Source: Mesorhizobium sp. GbtcB19 (GTDB lineage: Bacteria; Pseudomonadota; Alphaproteobacteria; Rhizobiales; Rhizobiaceae). Taken from it: a stretch of 64,000 nucleotides of DNA. Below are positions 1-8,116 of the stretch, in pieces. The stretch is from assembly GCF_019091085.1 (NCBI RefSeq), contig NZ_JAGXJY010000009.1, forward strand, positions 124,001 through 188,000, given 5' to 3'. The number at the start of each line of letters is the position of its first letter. The first letter of the stretch is position 1. Below the pieces are notes generated by a model. It was given only the letters and a program-made list of their open reading frames with translations, had not been told where the DNA came from and made no database searches. The position numbers and the translations under genes were made by a program.

Positions 1-7
1 AGGCACT

Positions 8-781
8 TCAGCGATTGGTGAAATTGGGCTTCCGCTTCTCGACGAAGGCGGCCATGCCTTCTTTCTGGTCGTCGAGCGCGAACAGCGAATGGAACAGGCG
101 GCGCTCGAAGCGCAGCCCCTCGGCGAGCGTCGTCTCGTAGGCGCGGTTGACGGCTTCCTTGGTCATCATCACCGAGGGCAGCGAGAACTCGGCGATCTTC
201 GCCGCAGCCTTCAGCGCTTCCTCGGTGAGTTCGGCCGCCGGCACCACCCGCGAGACCAGTCCACAGCGCTCGGCTTCGGCGGCGTCCATCATCCGTCCGG
301 TCAGGCACATGTCCATCGCCTTCGACTTGCCGACGAAGCGCGTCAGCCGCTGCGATCCGCCCATGCCAGGCATGACGCCGAGCGTGATTTCGGGCTGGCC
401 GAACTTGGCGTTGTCGCCGGCGATGATGAAGTCGCACATCATGGCCAGCTCGCAGCCGCCGCCGAGTGCATAGCCCGCGACCGCCGCGATGATGGGCTTG
501 CGCGCGCGCGTCAGTTCTTCCCAGCCGACGAAGAAGTCCTGCGTGTAGGCGTCGACGAAGGCGATCGCCTGCATTTCCTTGATATCGGCGCCGGCGGCGA
601 AGGCTTTTTCCGAACCGGTAAGCACCATGGCGCCGATGCCGGCATCGGCGTTGAAAGCGTTCACCGCGGCCACGACTTCAGCCATCACCTGCGAATTGAG
701 CGCATTGAGCGCCTTCGGCCGGTTCAGCGTGATCAGCCCGACCTTGCCGCGTGTCTCCGCGAGAATGGTTTCATAGGTCAT
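8..781 (-). CDS. Enoyl-CoA hydratase (crotonase family)
   Basis: 257 residues starting MTYETILAET. It probably hydrates trans-2-enoyl-CoA to 3-hydroxyacyl-CoA in the cytoplasm. The crotonase oxyanion-hole segment AAGADIKEM is near residues 62-70. The two catalytic glutamates are visible in GGGCELAMMCD (E111) and QPEITLG (E131). Length is typical of short-chain enoyl-CoA hydratases. The frame stays open far upstream, but the start at 781 is where family similarity begins, and the upstream extension would run into mutM. It lies 43 bp downstream of mutM on the same strand, so the two are probably co-transcribed. In many Rhizobiales this pair borders rpsT and dnaA, which would lie just left of the window (inference). 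The physiological substrate cannot be read from the sequence. Confidence 0.93.
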   Translation of the reverse strand: MTYETILAETRGKVGLITLNRPKALNALNSQVMAEVVAAVNAFNADAGIGAMVLTGSEKAFAAGADIKEMQAIAFVDAYTQDFFVGWEELTRARKPIIAAVAGYALGGGCELAMMCDFIIAGDNAKFGQPEITLGVMPGMGGSQRLTRFVGKSKAMDMCLTGRMMDAAEAERCGLVSRVVPAAELTEEALKAAAKIAEFSLPSVMMTKEAVNRAYETTLAEGLRFERRLFHSLFALDDQKEGMAAFVEKRKPNFTNR

Positions 782-824
782 GGCGTTATGTCTCCTCGCT
801 TGTCTTGGACAAGACCGGTCTAGC

Positions 825-1715
825 TCACCGCTGACATGTCCGGCAATAGAAGGTCGAGCGCCCGCTTTGCACGATGCGTTCGATATGGCCACGGCAGCCC
901 GGCTTCGGGCATGGCTCCCCCTCGCGATCGTAGACCGCGAAGGAATGCTGGAAATAGCCAAGCGATCCGTCGGCCTGGACATAGTCGCGAAGCGAGGAGC
1001 CTCCGGCGGCGATCGCGTCGGCGATGACCGAGCGTATCGCTTGCGCAAGGCGCTCGCTTTGCTCCTTTGCCTTCTTGGCCGATCCGGCGAGGGTGCCGGC
1101 TTCGCGCAACGGCGACAGGCCGGCCCGCCACAGGGCCTCCGCCACATATATATTGCCAAGCCCGGCGATCAGCCGCTGATCGAGCAGCGCCGCCTTGAGA
1201 GGCGATCTGCGATCCTTCAGCAGTGAGGCGAGCAGGGGACCGTCAAGCGCATTGCCGGTCGGCTCGATGCCGAGCCCCGCCAGCATCGGATGGGTGTCCG
1301 GCGCCCCTTCGGCAAACAGCATGAAGCCGAAGCGGCGCGGGTCGTTGAAGATGACGCGCGATCGCTCGCCTTTTTCCGAGACGACGTCGAACACGACATG
1401 GTCGTGCGCGGCGCTTTTCGAACGCTCGTGATGGAAGGTGCCGGGAGTGTCGCTGCTGCCTGCGGCTTCGACGCGGAACGATCCCGACATGCCCAGATGG
1501 CAGATCAGCACCGGACCGTTCTCTATATGCATCGTCAGATATTTGGCGCGCCGGCCAAGCGCCGTCACGATCTTGCCGGTTAGCCGTTGCGAAAAGTGCG
1601 CGGGAAAAGGAAAGCGAAGGTCGGGCCTGCGCGTCTCGACCTTGACGAGCCGCGCTCCTTCCAGCACCGGCTGCAGTCCGCGCCGGACGGTCTCGACTTC
1701 AGGCAGTTCTGGCAT
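825..1715 (-). CDS. mutM: Formamidopyrimidine-DNA glycosylase (Fpg/MutM)
   Basis: 296 residues. This base-excision repair enzyme removes 8-oxoguanine and formamidopyrimidines and cuts the resulting abasic site. The N-terminus MPELPEVETV carries the catalytic proline P2 and E3. The conserved lysine is in AKYLTMH near residue 58. The C-terminal zinc finger has cysteines at about 269, 274, 291 and 294 (CPKPGC then YCRTC). The start is fixed because P2 must be the mature N-terminus. The gene overlaps the 3' end of deoB by 17 bp and is followed closely by the enoyl-CoA hydratase, which suggests a minus-strand operon. The pairing with deoB differs from the mutM-ubiE order I recall for other rhizobia. 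Confidence 0.97.
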   Translation of the reverse strand: MPELPEVETVRRGLQPVLEGARLVKVETRRPDLRFPFPAHFSQRLTGKIVTALGRRAKYLTMHIENGPVLICHLGMSGSFRVEAAGSSDTPGTFHHERSKSAAHDHVVFDVVSEKGERSRVIFNDPRRFGFMLFAEGAPDTHPMLAGLGIEPTGNALDGPLLASLLKDRRSPLKAALLDQRLIAGLGNIYVAEALWRAGLSPLREAGTLAGSAKKAKEQSERLAQAIRSVIADAIAAGGSSLRDYVQADGSLGYFQHSFAVYDREGEPCPKPGCRGHIERIVQSGRSTFYCRTCQR

Positions 1716-2943
1716 GGCCGCCTATCGTTGCAAGGAAGGAAGCGCCATGACGGCCAGGCGCCAGGCCGAGGTGATCCGCGACGGTCTCGCCGATATCGGC
1801 GAAGGTTGGCCGCAGCCCGATGTCGCCGCCCTTCAGCCCCGGCCCGATGCCGATCACAGGAACGCGCTCGCGGGTGTGGTCTGTGCCGCGCCAGGTCGGG
1901 TCGTTGCCGTGATCGGCGGTGAGGATGAGAAGATCGCCAGGCCTGAGGCGCGACAGCGCTTCCGGCAGCCGCCGATCGAACGCCTCGAGCGCGGCCGCAT
2001 AGCCGGCGACGTCGCGCCGGTGGCCGAACTCGGTGTCGAAGTCGACGAAATTGGCGAAGACCAGGTCGCCTTCGCCGGTGTCGTCAATGGCGCCGAGCGC
2101 CTTGTCGAACATCGCCATGTTGCCGCCGGCCTTGCGCACCTCGGAGATGCCGCGATGGGCGAAGATGTCGCCGATCTTGCCGACGGCGATGACCTTGCTG
2201 CCGCGGCCGGTCAGCCGGTCGAGCAGGGTCTCCTCCGGCGGCGGCACCGCATAGTCCCGGCGGTTGTGGGTGCGCTGGAACGTGGCCGGCGTCTCGCCCA
2301 CGAAGGGACGCGCGATCACCCGCCCGATCTTCAAGGGATCGACCAGCCGGCGCACCGTCAGGCAGAGCGCATGGAGCCTGTCGAGGCCGAAATGCGTTTC
2401 ATGCGCGGCGATCTGCAACACGGAGTCGACCGAAGTATAACAAATCGGCTTGCTTGTGCGGATGTGCTCCTCACCGAAGCGCTCGATGATCTCGGTCCCC
2501 GGCGCATGGCAATTGCCGAGGATTCCCGGCACCTCGCCCTCGCGGATGATCGCCTCGGTCAGCTCGGCCGGAAACGCAGGCACCGTATCGGGAAAATAGC
2601 CCCAGTCGAAACGCACCGGCAGGCCCGCGATCTCCCAGTGGCCCGAGGGCGTGTCCTTGCCGCTCGACACTTCCTGGGCGGCGCCATGGAAGGCCGAGGC
2701 GATCAGCGGCGCCCGGTCGATGGCCAGTCCGGTCGCCGTCCTTGCCGCCCTGCCAAGCCCGAGCGACATCATATGGGGGACGGCGAGCGGCCCCTCGCGC
2801 AGACCTTCCCGGTTCGCGCGCCCTTCGGCACAGGCCTTAAAAATATGTCCGAACGTGTCGGCGCCGGCATCGCCATAACGTTCGGCGTCGGCCGCGCCGC
2901 CGATGCCGAAAGAATCGAGAACGAACAGGAAAGCGCGCGCCAT
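1699..2943 (-). CDS. deoB: Phosphopentomutase
   Basis: 414 residues. It interconverts ribose/deoxyribose 1-phosphate and 5-phosphate in nucleoside salvage. It belongs to the alkaline-phosphatase-like metalloenzyme superfamily: the N-terminal metal site is FVLDSFGIGG, and the C-terminal metal ligands are in DFDTEFGHRRD, LTADHGND and TDHTRERVP. Length agrees with the family (about 400). Two starts are possible, MARAFLF at 2943 and MIPMARAF at 2952; neither has a strong Shine-Dalgarno. The reading frame is open to 3237, but that extension is not family-like. The 3' end overlaps mutM by 17 bp. Confidence 0.95.
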   Translation of the reverse strand: MARAFLFVLDSFGIGGAADAERYGDAGADTFGHIFKACAEGRANREGLREGPLAVPHMMSLGLGRAARTATGLAIDRAPLIASAFHGAAQEVSSGKDTPSGHWEIAGLPVRFDWGYFPDTVPAFPAELTEAIIREGEVPGILGNCHAPGTEIIERFGEEHIRTSKPICYTSVDSVLQIAAHETHFGLDRLHALCLTVRRLVDPLKIGRVIARPFVGETPATFQRTHNRRDYAVPPPEETLLDRLTGRGSKVIAVGKIGDIFAHRGISEVRKAGGNMAMFDKALGAIDDTGEGDLVFANFVDFDTEFGHRRDVAGYAAALEAFDRRLPEALSRLRPGDLLILTADHGNDPTWRGTDHTRERVPVIGIGPGLKGGDIGLRPTFADIGETVADHLGLAPGRHGASFLATIGGHARTA

Positions 2944-3076
2944 GGGTATCATTGTTGTCAGTGTCGGCTGCCAGACATAAGGTCCGTCGGCGGCGTTGGC
3001 AAATCGGAAACCAAACCGCAACCGCTTCGCGCCATAGTTGCGGCGAGACGCGGATCCGGCGGGGGACAAGGCAAAT

Positions 3077-4015
3077 ATGGCGAGGCGCGGCAGAACCGCG
3101 GCAATGCAGGCCGCGAAACTATGCGCGGTCGCTTTCGCGGCGTTCGGCTGGGCCTCCTGGCCGGCGCACGCCGACTGGCGTGACGACATCGGCACGTTTC
3201 GCATCGGCATCGTCGCCGAGCCGGGCGGCGGCAACACCGTCCCGGGACTCGCGCGCCTGACGGACGCCTATGCCAATGCGCTCGGCATGAAGGTCGAGTT
3301 CGTCGTTGCCCGCGACTATGCGGCGCTGATCGAGGCGCAGGCGAGCGGGCGCGTGCAATACGCGGTCTATTCGGCACTCGCCTATGCCACGGCCTCGGAG
3401 CGCTGCGGCTGTGTCGAGCCGCTGGTCGCGCCGGTCGATGCCGACGGCGCCGTTGGCATCCGCTCCGTCCTGGTGACGCGCGACGGCAGGCTCCCCGACC
3501 TTGCCGCCATGCCTTCGCGCCGGATTGCGATAGCGCCGGCCGGAAATGTCGGCGGCGCGCTGCTGCCGCTGGCGGCATTGTCGGCCGAAGGCGTCAAGAT
3601 CGCGCAGGATTCGCCCTTCCTGGCGCGCGCCGTCTCGGCCACGGCGGCTGAGACGATGCTGAGCGGCGGCGAGGCGGACGGTCTGTTCGGCTGGGAGCCG
3701 GCCGATGCCAATGGCCAGCCCACCCATACCGACGGCACGGTCGCGCGGCTGGAGGCTGCCGGCATCCCAGGCGCATCGCTTCGCGTGTTGTGGACTTCGG
3801 GCCTGTTGCGCTACGGCCCGCACGCCGTCCGCAGCGATCTCGATCCCGAGGCAAAGCGCCGGCTGACGGTTTTCCTGACCAATCTCAAGTCCCAGACGCC
3901 TGACGTGTACGATCTGCTGGAGCGGGCGCATTCCGGTGGCTTTGTGCCGGCCGCGTCGAAGGACTATGCGATGGCTCTGGCGATCGTGGAACGGGAAACT
4001 GCCGGAAAGGAATAG
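3077..4015 (+). CDS. PhnD-like periplasmic substrate-binding protein (phosphate/phosphonate type)
   Basis: 312 residues with an N-terminal signal peptide (hydrophobic stretch AAKLCAVAFAAFGWASW, cleavage likely after AHA). The mature start WRDDIGTFRIGIVAEPGGG and the segment YAALIEAQASGRVQYAVYSALAYA fit PhnD/phosphonate-type solute-binding proteins of ABC transporters. The start at 3077 follows a good Shine-Dalgarno (GGGGGAC); a frame start at 3038 lacks one. No permease or ATPase gene is adjacent, so the partner must be elsewhere or the protein acts as an orphan sensor or binder. It is convergent with the next minus-strand gene with only 4 bp between stop codons. The ligand is unknown. Confidence 0.8.
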   Translation: MARRGRTAAMQAAKLCAVAFAAFGWASWPAHADWRDDIGTFRIGIVAEPGGGNTVPGLARLTDAYANALGMKVEFVVARDYAALIEAQASGRVQYAVYSALAYATASERCGCVEPLVAPVDADGAVGIRSVLVTRDGRLPDLAAMPSRRIAIAPAGNVGGALLPLAALSAEGVKIAQDSPFLARAVSATAAETMLSGGEADGLFGWEPADANGQPTHTDGTVARLEAAGIPGASLRVLWTSGLLRYGPHAVRSDLDPEAKRRLTVFLTNLKSQTPDVYDLLERAHSGGFVPAASKDYAMALAIVERETAGKE

Positions 4016-4019
4016 GCCG

Positions 4020-4631
4020 TCAGCAGTCGCTGCAGGGAATCGTCGGGCTCCGGCGCGGCCGCAGGTAATAGGTTTCGCTCATCGATATGTTGCTGAAAGC
4101 CGAGGTCAGCCCGAGCGTCTGCGAATTGCTGGCCGACCAGGTGATGATCGGTTTGTAACCGAGATCGCTTTCCACGCGGATGAGGAAGGTGTTGCGGATC
4201 TTCAGCGTCGCCGGCACCGTGGTTGTGGTGCCCGCGGCCGCGTCGGCGCTGTAGGTGCTGCCCACCACCTTGCGCGACCATGCCACCTGTACCTTCGGCG
4301 TCGCCTCGTCGGTTATCTGTATGGCGGTGACGATGATCGACGGCGTCGAACGGTTATAGGGCTGTAGCGTCGACGTGCCGATTTGCATGATGGCATCGAG
4401 GTTCGCCTTCACCACCGTCTGCTGTTGCGTGACGAGATCGGCCACCATGCTGCCGATGCGGCTCACCTTCTTGCTGGTCTCGATGGCCTGCGAGGCTTCC
4501 ATCGTGATGAAATACATGATCAGCAGCACCGGCACGATAAAAGCGAACTCGATCGCCGCGACGCCGCGGCGGTCGCGGCAAAACCGCTCCACCTTCGCCG
4601 AAATCCCGCGCAGTGCCCCCGCACTAAACAT
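4020..4631 (-). CDS. TadE/TadF-like minor pilin
   Basis: 203 residues. A short basic N-terminus (RFCRDRRG) is followed by GVAAIEFAFIVPVLLIMYF, the TadE-like motif with the pilin-type glutamate just inside the hydrophobic helix (about residues 23-45). The remainder is a predicted extracytoplasmic domain ending in CSDC. TadE/F pseudopilins are processed by the CpaA/TadV peptidase and are needed for Flp pilus assembly. It lies immediately downstream of a second TadE-like gene on the same strand and beside the Cpa locus. I cannot decide between TadE, TadF or TadG-like from sequence alone. Confidence 0.85.
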   Translation of the reverse strand: MFSAGALRGISAKVERFCRDRRGVAAIEFAFIVPVLLIMYFITMEASQAIETSKKVSRIGSMVADLVTQQQTVVKANLDAIMQIGTSTLQPYNRSTPSIIVTAIQITDEATPKVQVAWSRKVVGSTYSADAAAGTTTTVPATLKIRNTFLIRVESDLGYKPIITWSASNSQTLGLTSAFSNISMSETYYLRPRRSPTIPCSDC

Positions 4632-4670
4632 AGTTTCCCTCCACGCCGCGGTCTTGGCCGCCGAGCAGTC

Positions 4671-5264
4671 TCAATTGTCGTCGAACGGTTCGTTCTGCCA
4701 GGTCACCGATGCGAAATGCAGCGTGTTGCCATTCTTCAGATTGGCCATCGACTTGGCGAGGAAATCGGTCATCACGGGCCATTTGTAGAACACCCGCAAC
4801 ATGTTGATGGATTCCGCCAATCCCGGCGAAACCGTGAAGCTCATCGAGTTGGTGCCCTGCACCAGCACGATGTCGCCGTCCACGATCTTGAAGCCGGCCG
4901 TAGCGGCGTCGGCGAAGCTCGGATACTCGCGCAGGTCCACCAGCAACCCCGGGCAATCCTGGGCCACCATGATCTCCAGCCTGCTGCAGATCAGCTGCTT
5001 GATGGAGGCTTCGGTGACGTTCGTCTTCTGCAGCTGTCCGGTCCGCAACTGGCGGGCGACATCGTCGGTGACGTTGGCCATCACCTCCTGGCCCGCGAAC
5101 GAAATGCAGCTCTCGAGGATGGCGAAGACGAGAAGCGCGAACGGAATGGCCAGCATCGCAAATTCCATTGCCGTGCTGCCGCGCCTGTCGCTGAAGAAGC
5201 CTGGGCGGGATTTGGCGCGCGCCTTGCGGTCCGTGCCGCTGCCGGATGTGGCATCCTTGCTCAT
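4671..5264 (-). CDS. TadE-like minor pilin
   Basis: 197 residues. After a charged N-terminus (FFSDRRGS) comes TAMEFAMLAIPFALLVFAILE, the TadE-type motif with the conserved Glu one turn into the membrane helix (about residues 30-52). The C-terminal part has paired cysteines (ICSRL, DCPGL) that could form a disulfide outside the cell. It is likely a pseudopilin of the Flp/Tad pilus. It is followed 39 bp downstream by another TadE/F gene, and the pair reads away from the cpa operon on the opposite strand. Confidence 0.88.
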   Translation of the reverse strand: MSKDATSGSGTDRKARAKSRPGFFSDRRGSTAMEFAMLAIPFALLVFAILESCISFAGQEVMANVTDDVARQLRTGQLQKTNVTEASIKQLICSRLEIMVAQDCPGLLVDLREYPSFADAATAGFKIVDGDIVLVQGTNSMSFTVSPGLAESINMLRVFYKWPVMTDFLAKSMANLKNGNTLHFASVTWQNEPFDDN

Positions 5265-5407
5265 TTTATGTTCCTGCCGATCCCCATTTCGGTACCGGCG
5301 GCGAGGTTAGCGAAAACCCATTGAGTTCCGGTTTGGATGATCGTTAAATTCGCCGGGCAAGCCTTAAGCTGTCTTTAACGCCTGCGGGTTCCGCCCTCTC
5401 GGGAGGC

Positions 5408-5830
5408 TCAGTGCCCGGCGCTCATTTCGGATTCGGACGCCTTCTCGGCCTCGCTCTTGAACGCACTCTCGCAATAGGGCGTGCAGGACATGGTCTGGAC
5501 CTCTGAGCGCCTGTAGATGCGCACGGAGGACGCAGCCTGCCGCACCACGGTCACCTGTTCATCGATGATCGGGCTGCCGTCGGAGTCGAGCACGACGATA
5601 TTGGTGACACCAAAGCCCTTGCCGGTGAGGACGATGGTTGAGGCATCCTGCACCGAGGCATCGGCGATCGCCGGATTGCCGATGACGACCGTGTCGGCTC
5701 CGCGTGACAATTTGACGATCTTTGCCTGGTTCATGGTGACTTCTATGCCGGCGCCGGCGCTGGCCGGCATGACCAAGGCGGCAGTTGCCAGCAGCGCGGC
5801 GGCAGAAAACAGCGATCTCGGCAAGGTCAT
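5408..5830 (-). CDS. Free-standing CpaC-type N-domain protein (pilus assembly)
   Basis: 140 residues with a signal peptide (MTLPRSLFSAAALLATAALV, cleavage near ASA-GA). The mature part resembles the N-terminal domain of CpaC/RcpA secretins: NQAKIVKLSRGADTVVIGNP and TGKGFGVTNIVVLDSDG align by eye with NKSVVIDLPSDAYDILVANP and FGKAVGETNIFVFGPNG in CpaC of this window. There is no secretin barrel. A short tail adds two cysteines (SCTPYC). It probably acts in the periplasm with the pilus secretin. The start at 5830 is preferred over the open frame to 6046 because the signal peptide begins there. Confidence 0.82.
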   Translation of the reverse strand: MTLPRSLFSAAALLATAALVMPASAGAGIEVTMNQAKIVKLSRGADTVVIGNPAIADASVQDASTIVLTGKGFGVTNIVVLDSDGSPIIDEQVTVVRQAASSVRIYRRSEVQTMSCTPYCESAFKSEAEKASESEMSAGH

Positions 5831-6190
5831 TGAGGCGCTCCGGGCGGGCAGATTCTTCAACGGAACATGAACGAGATTGGTGAACCAACGGTTAAACAGG
5901 GTCTGCCGATGATGAAGGATCGGCTTGCCCCATGCGTCATGCATCGATGGTACCCGCAGTTTTAGCAATATTGCGGGAGCCGCCGGTTTGCGCTGTTTTG
6001 CTGGGGTCGCAGGCTGGCCGGCAATGCTTAGGCGGCGGTTAACCACGCAACGCGTTCACCCCGGGAAAGGAATCGGTAAGGCTGTTTATTAAGCCGATTG
6101 AAAGGGCTTCTCCCTAGATTTGCAGCATCCGATCAACCCGCAAAGAGAAGTTGACGGAAGTGCTGTAACACGTGGAGTAGGAGCTCTCGA
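5831..6190. promoter_or_regulatory. Divergent intergenic region upstream of the Flp pilin
   Basis: 360 bp with no convincing gene between the CpaC-N-like gene (minus) and the pilin (plus). It should carry the pilin promoter and that of the minus-strand genes. Visible items are a GAATC (GANTC-type) site near 6069, a TTAACCA sequence near 6035, and an AT-rich stretch TTTATTAAG near 6085. The pilin Shine-Dalgarno is a run of GGAG/AGGAG just before 6191. I cannot assign a specific promoter by eye. Confidence 0.5.
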
Positions 6191-6370
6191 ATGTCTAATC
6201 TCATTGCACGTTTTGTGAAGGACGAATCCGGCGCGACCGCTATCGAATACGGTCTGATCGCCGCTCTCATCGCGCTCGCCATCATGGTCGGCGCTACCCA
6301 GCTCGGCGGCGCGCTGAACGCCAAGTTCGCCAACATCGCCGCCACCCTCAACGGCGCCACGGCTCCGTAA
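6191..6370 (+). CDS. Flp/Fap-type major pilin
   Basis: 59 residues beginning MSNLIARFVKDESGATAIEY. This is the classic Flp prepilin: a short charged leader, cleavage after the glycine in ESGATAIEYGL, then the conserved Glu-Tyr and a hydrophobic assembly helix (LIAALIALAIMVGA). It is the structural subunit of the tight-adherence pilus, processed by CpaA just downstream. It is too short to stand out by length, but the motif and its position upstream of cpaA are decisive. A Shine-Dalgarno (AGGAG) precedes the start and a strong terminator follows at 6403-6433, so it is probably made from its own abundant short transcript. Confidence 0.96.
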   Translation: MSNLIARFVKDESGATAIEYGLIAALIALAIMVGATQLGGALNAKFANIAATLNGATAP

Positions 6371-6402
6371 TAGGCTGCGTCATCGCGCCTTTCGACAGTA
6401 AG

Positions 6403-6433
6403 AAAAAAGGGCCGCCAGCTGGCGGCCCTTTTT
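6403..6433 (+). terminator. Rho-independent terminator after the pilin gene
   Basis: Perfect 8-bp stem GGGCCGCC/GGCGGCCC with loop AGCT (6409-6428), flanked by A6 on the left and T5 on the right. It lies 38 bp past the pilin stop. The flanking A and T tracts extend the stem. It would separate high-level pilin transcription from the assembly genes. Confidence 0.92.
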
Positions 6434-6530
6434 CATGCGGTCGGCCGATTTTGATCGTCCCGCCTCATCGATCGTTAATCCGGCGCGCCTAGGATGCCGC
6501 TGGAAAACCTGCCACGGGCACGCCGCACCC

Positions 6531-7049
6531 ATGCTTGAAGCCGTGATCTTCGTCGTCTTTCCCTTCTGCATGCTGTTTGCTGCGGTCTCGGACACCTTGT
6601 CGATGACCATCGCCAACCGCGTTCCCGTGCTCCTGGTGGCGACGTTCGCGCTTGTAGCGCCGCTCACCGGCATGGACTGGGCAACCTATGGCTGGCACTT
6701 CGCCGCGGGCGCCCTCGTGCTTGCGGTGACGTTCGGCCTTTTCGCGCTCGGCGGCATGGGCGGCGGCGACGCCAAACTGCTGGCCGCGACCGCTCTATGG
6801 ATGGGCCTCAACATCAACCTGATCGGCTATCTGGTGACGTCGGCTTTCATCGGCGGCCTGTTGACAATCGCCATCCTTGCCTACCGGAAATCGCCGCTGG
6901 CCATGTATACCGGCCACAGCCGGTTTCTGCGCAATTTCGCCGACGAGAGCGTGGGTGTCCCATATGCCGTCGCGCTTGGCGCCGGCGGACTGATCACCTT
7001 CCCGGATTCGCCGCTGATGGTCTGGGCGCTGCAGAGGCTCACGACATAG
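6531..7049 (+). CDS. cpaA: Prepilin peptidase CpaA/TadV
   Basis: 172 residues, strongly hydrophobic with several membrane helices. It is the type IV leader-peptidase family enzyme that cleaves the Flp prepilin and TadE/F pseudopilins at the inner membrane. The two catalytic aspartates are in FAAVSDTLSM (near residue 17) and in GGMGGGDAKLLAA (near residue 81). Length matches the short TadV/CpaA form that lacks the methyltransferase domain. The start at 6531 (MLEAVIFVVFPF) opens the first membrane helix; the frame extends upstream to 6435 without family-like sequence. A palindromic repeat begins right at its stop codon. Confidence 0.93.
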   Translation: MLEAVIFVVFPFCMLFAAVSDTLSMTIANRVPVLLVATFALVAPLTGMDWATYGWHFAAGALVLAVTFGLFALGGMGGGDAKLLAATALWMGLNINLIGYLVTSAFIGGLLTIAILAYRKSPLAMYTGHSRFLRNFADESVGVPYAVALGAGGLITFPDSPLMVWALQRLTT

Positions 7050-7050
7050 A

Positions 7051-7106
7051 GCAATTCCAGGAAAAGTTTGAGCGGTTTTCCGTCCGGAATTGCGTCAAAA
7101 CAAAAA
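7051..7106 (+). repeat. Palindromic intergenic element, family A, copy 1
   Basis: Starts at the stop codon of cpaA. Arms CAATTCC and GGAATTG enclose GGAAAA-loop-TTTTCC, followed by the linker CAAAACAAA. Near-identical copies lie at 13274, 17846 and 61253 in the same orientation. It resembles the dispersed mosaic palindromes described in rhizobia. The loop here reads GTTTGAGCGG. Confidence 0.9.
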
Positions 7107-7133
7107 CGCTGACGACATCGATGTCGGCGATTG

Positions 7134-7158
7134 AAGGCGGCTTGGGCCGCCTTTTTTG
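7134..7158 (+). terminator. Rho-independent terminator after cpaA
   Basis: Stem GGCGGC/GCCGCC (7136-7141 and 7146-7151) with a 4-nt loop and a T6 tract at 7152-7157. It ends cpaA transcription before the cpaB promoter region (about 7160-7303). Confidence 0.9.
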
Positions 7159-7303
7159 TTAACGGCCGGGGCGTTCCATCTAATTTGAGTAAACCTTAAA
7201 TTAATCACGATCGTAAGCATTGCATTAACCTTGTTTTGACGATTGCAGCTGCAAAGTCCGGCCTGGCGAGGTGGTTTGCCACGAGGCGAAGGGTTTCGGA
7301 CGA

Positions 7304-8116
7304 ATGCCAGCATCCCGATTGATTATTCTCAGCGTGGCTGCGGTCGCGGCGGGTGGCGCGGGCTATGTCGCGAAGAACATGGTCGTTGCGCCGCCGCCCC
7401 AGGTCATTGTCGATGCGCCCAAGCAGCCGGCGATCGCATTGCAGGACGTGCTGGTGCTTTCCGGCGACGTGGCGATGGGCAGCCAGCTCGGCACCAACAT
7501 CAGTTGGGAAGAATGGCCGGCCGACGGCGTCAATGCCAATTTCATCACCCGCGCCGCCGAACCGGACGCGGTCGAGAAGCTCAAGGGCTCTGTCGCGCGC
7601 GTCGCCATGTATACGGGCGAGCCGCTGCGGCGCTCCAAGCTGGTCGGCGAGGGGCAGAGCTTCATGTCGTCGATCCTGCCTTCCGGGATGCGGGCCGTGG
7701 CGACCGCGATATCGGCCGATACGTCCGCCGGCGGCTTCATCCTGCCCAACGACTTCGTCGACGTCATCATGACCCGCCGCGCCGACACCGGCAATGGCGG
7801 CAGCGGCTTCAACACCTCGACGATCCTCAAGAACATCCGTGTGCTGGCCATCGACCAGACCATCCAGGAAGACGAGGAAGGCAAGAAGACCAGGGTCGGC
7901 CAGACCGCGACGCTGGAGCTGACGCCACAGCAGGCCGAGATCATCACGGTGGCGCAGCAGATGGCGGACCGGCTGACGCTGGCGCTGCGTCCGATCACCG
8001 ACATCCATGAAAAGAGTACGGACGAAGCCGACTATCTGGTCAACGGCAGCGGCCGGCGCGGAACGGTTCGGCTGATCAAGTCGGGTGAGGTTTCCGAGGT
8101 GGGAGCAAGGAAATGA
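7304..8116 (+). CDS. cpaB: Flp pilus assembly protein CpaB/RcpC
   Basis: 270 residues. An N-terminal membrane anchor (SRLIILSVAAVAAGGAGYVA) is followed by a periplasmic SAF-type domain (VLVLSGDVAMGSQLGTNISWEEWP). CpaB sits in the periplasm and is thought to work with the CpaC secretin. The start at 7304 (MPASRLIILS) matches the family N-terminus. Its TGA overlaps the ATG of cpaC (ATGA), indicating translational coupling. It opens the main cpaBCDEF block after a roughly 145-bp promoter-bearing gap. Confidence 0.95.
   Translation: MPASRLIILSVAAVAAGGAGYVAKNMVVAPPPQVIVDAPKQPAIALQDVLVLSGDVAMGSQLGTNISWEEWPADGVNANFITRAAEPDAVEKLKGSVARVAMYTGEPLRRSKLVGEGQSFMSSILPSGMRAVATAISADTSAGGFILPNDFVDVIMTRRADTGNGGSGFNTSTILKNIRVLAIDQTIQEDEEGKKTRVGQTATLELTPQQAEIITVAQQMADRLTLALRPITDIHEKSTDEADYLVNGSGRRGTVRLIKSGEVSEVGARK

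Noticed and set aside
1438..3183. Very long plus-strand open frame (581 codons) over deoB
   Set aside because: It mirrors deoB and mutM on the opposite strand, has shadow-type Arg/Pro-rich composition and no family motif.
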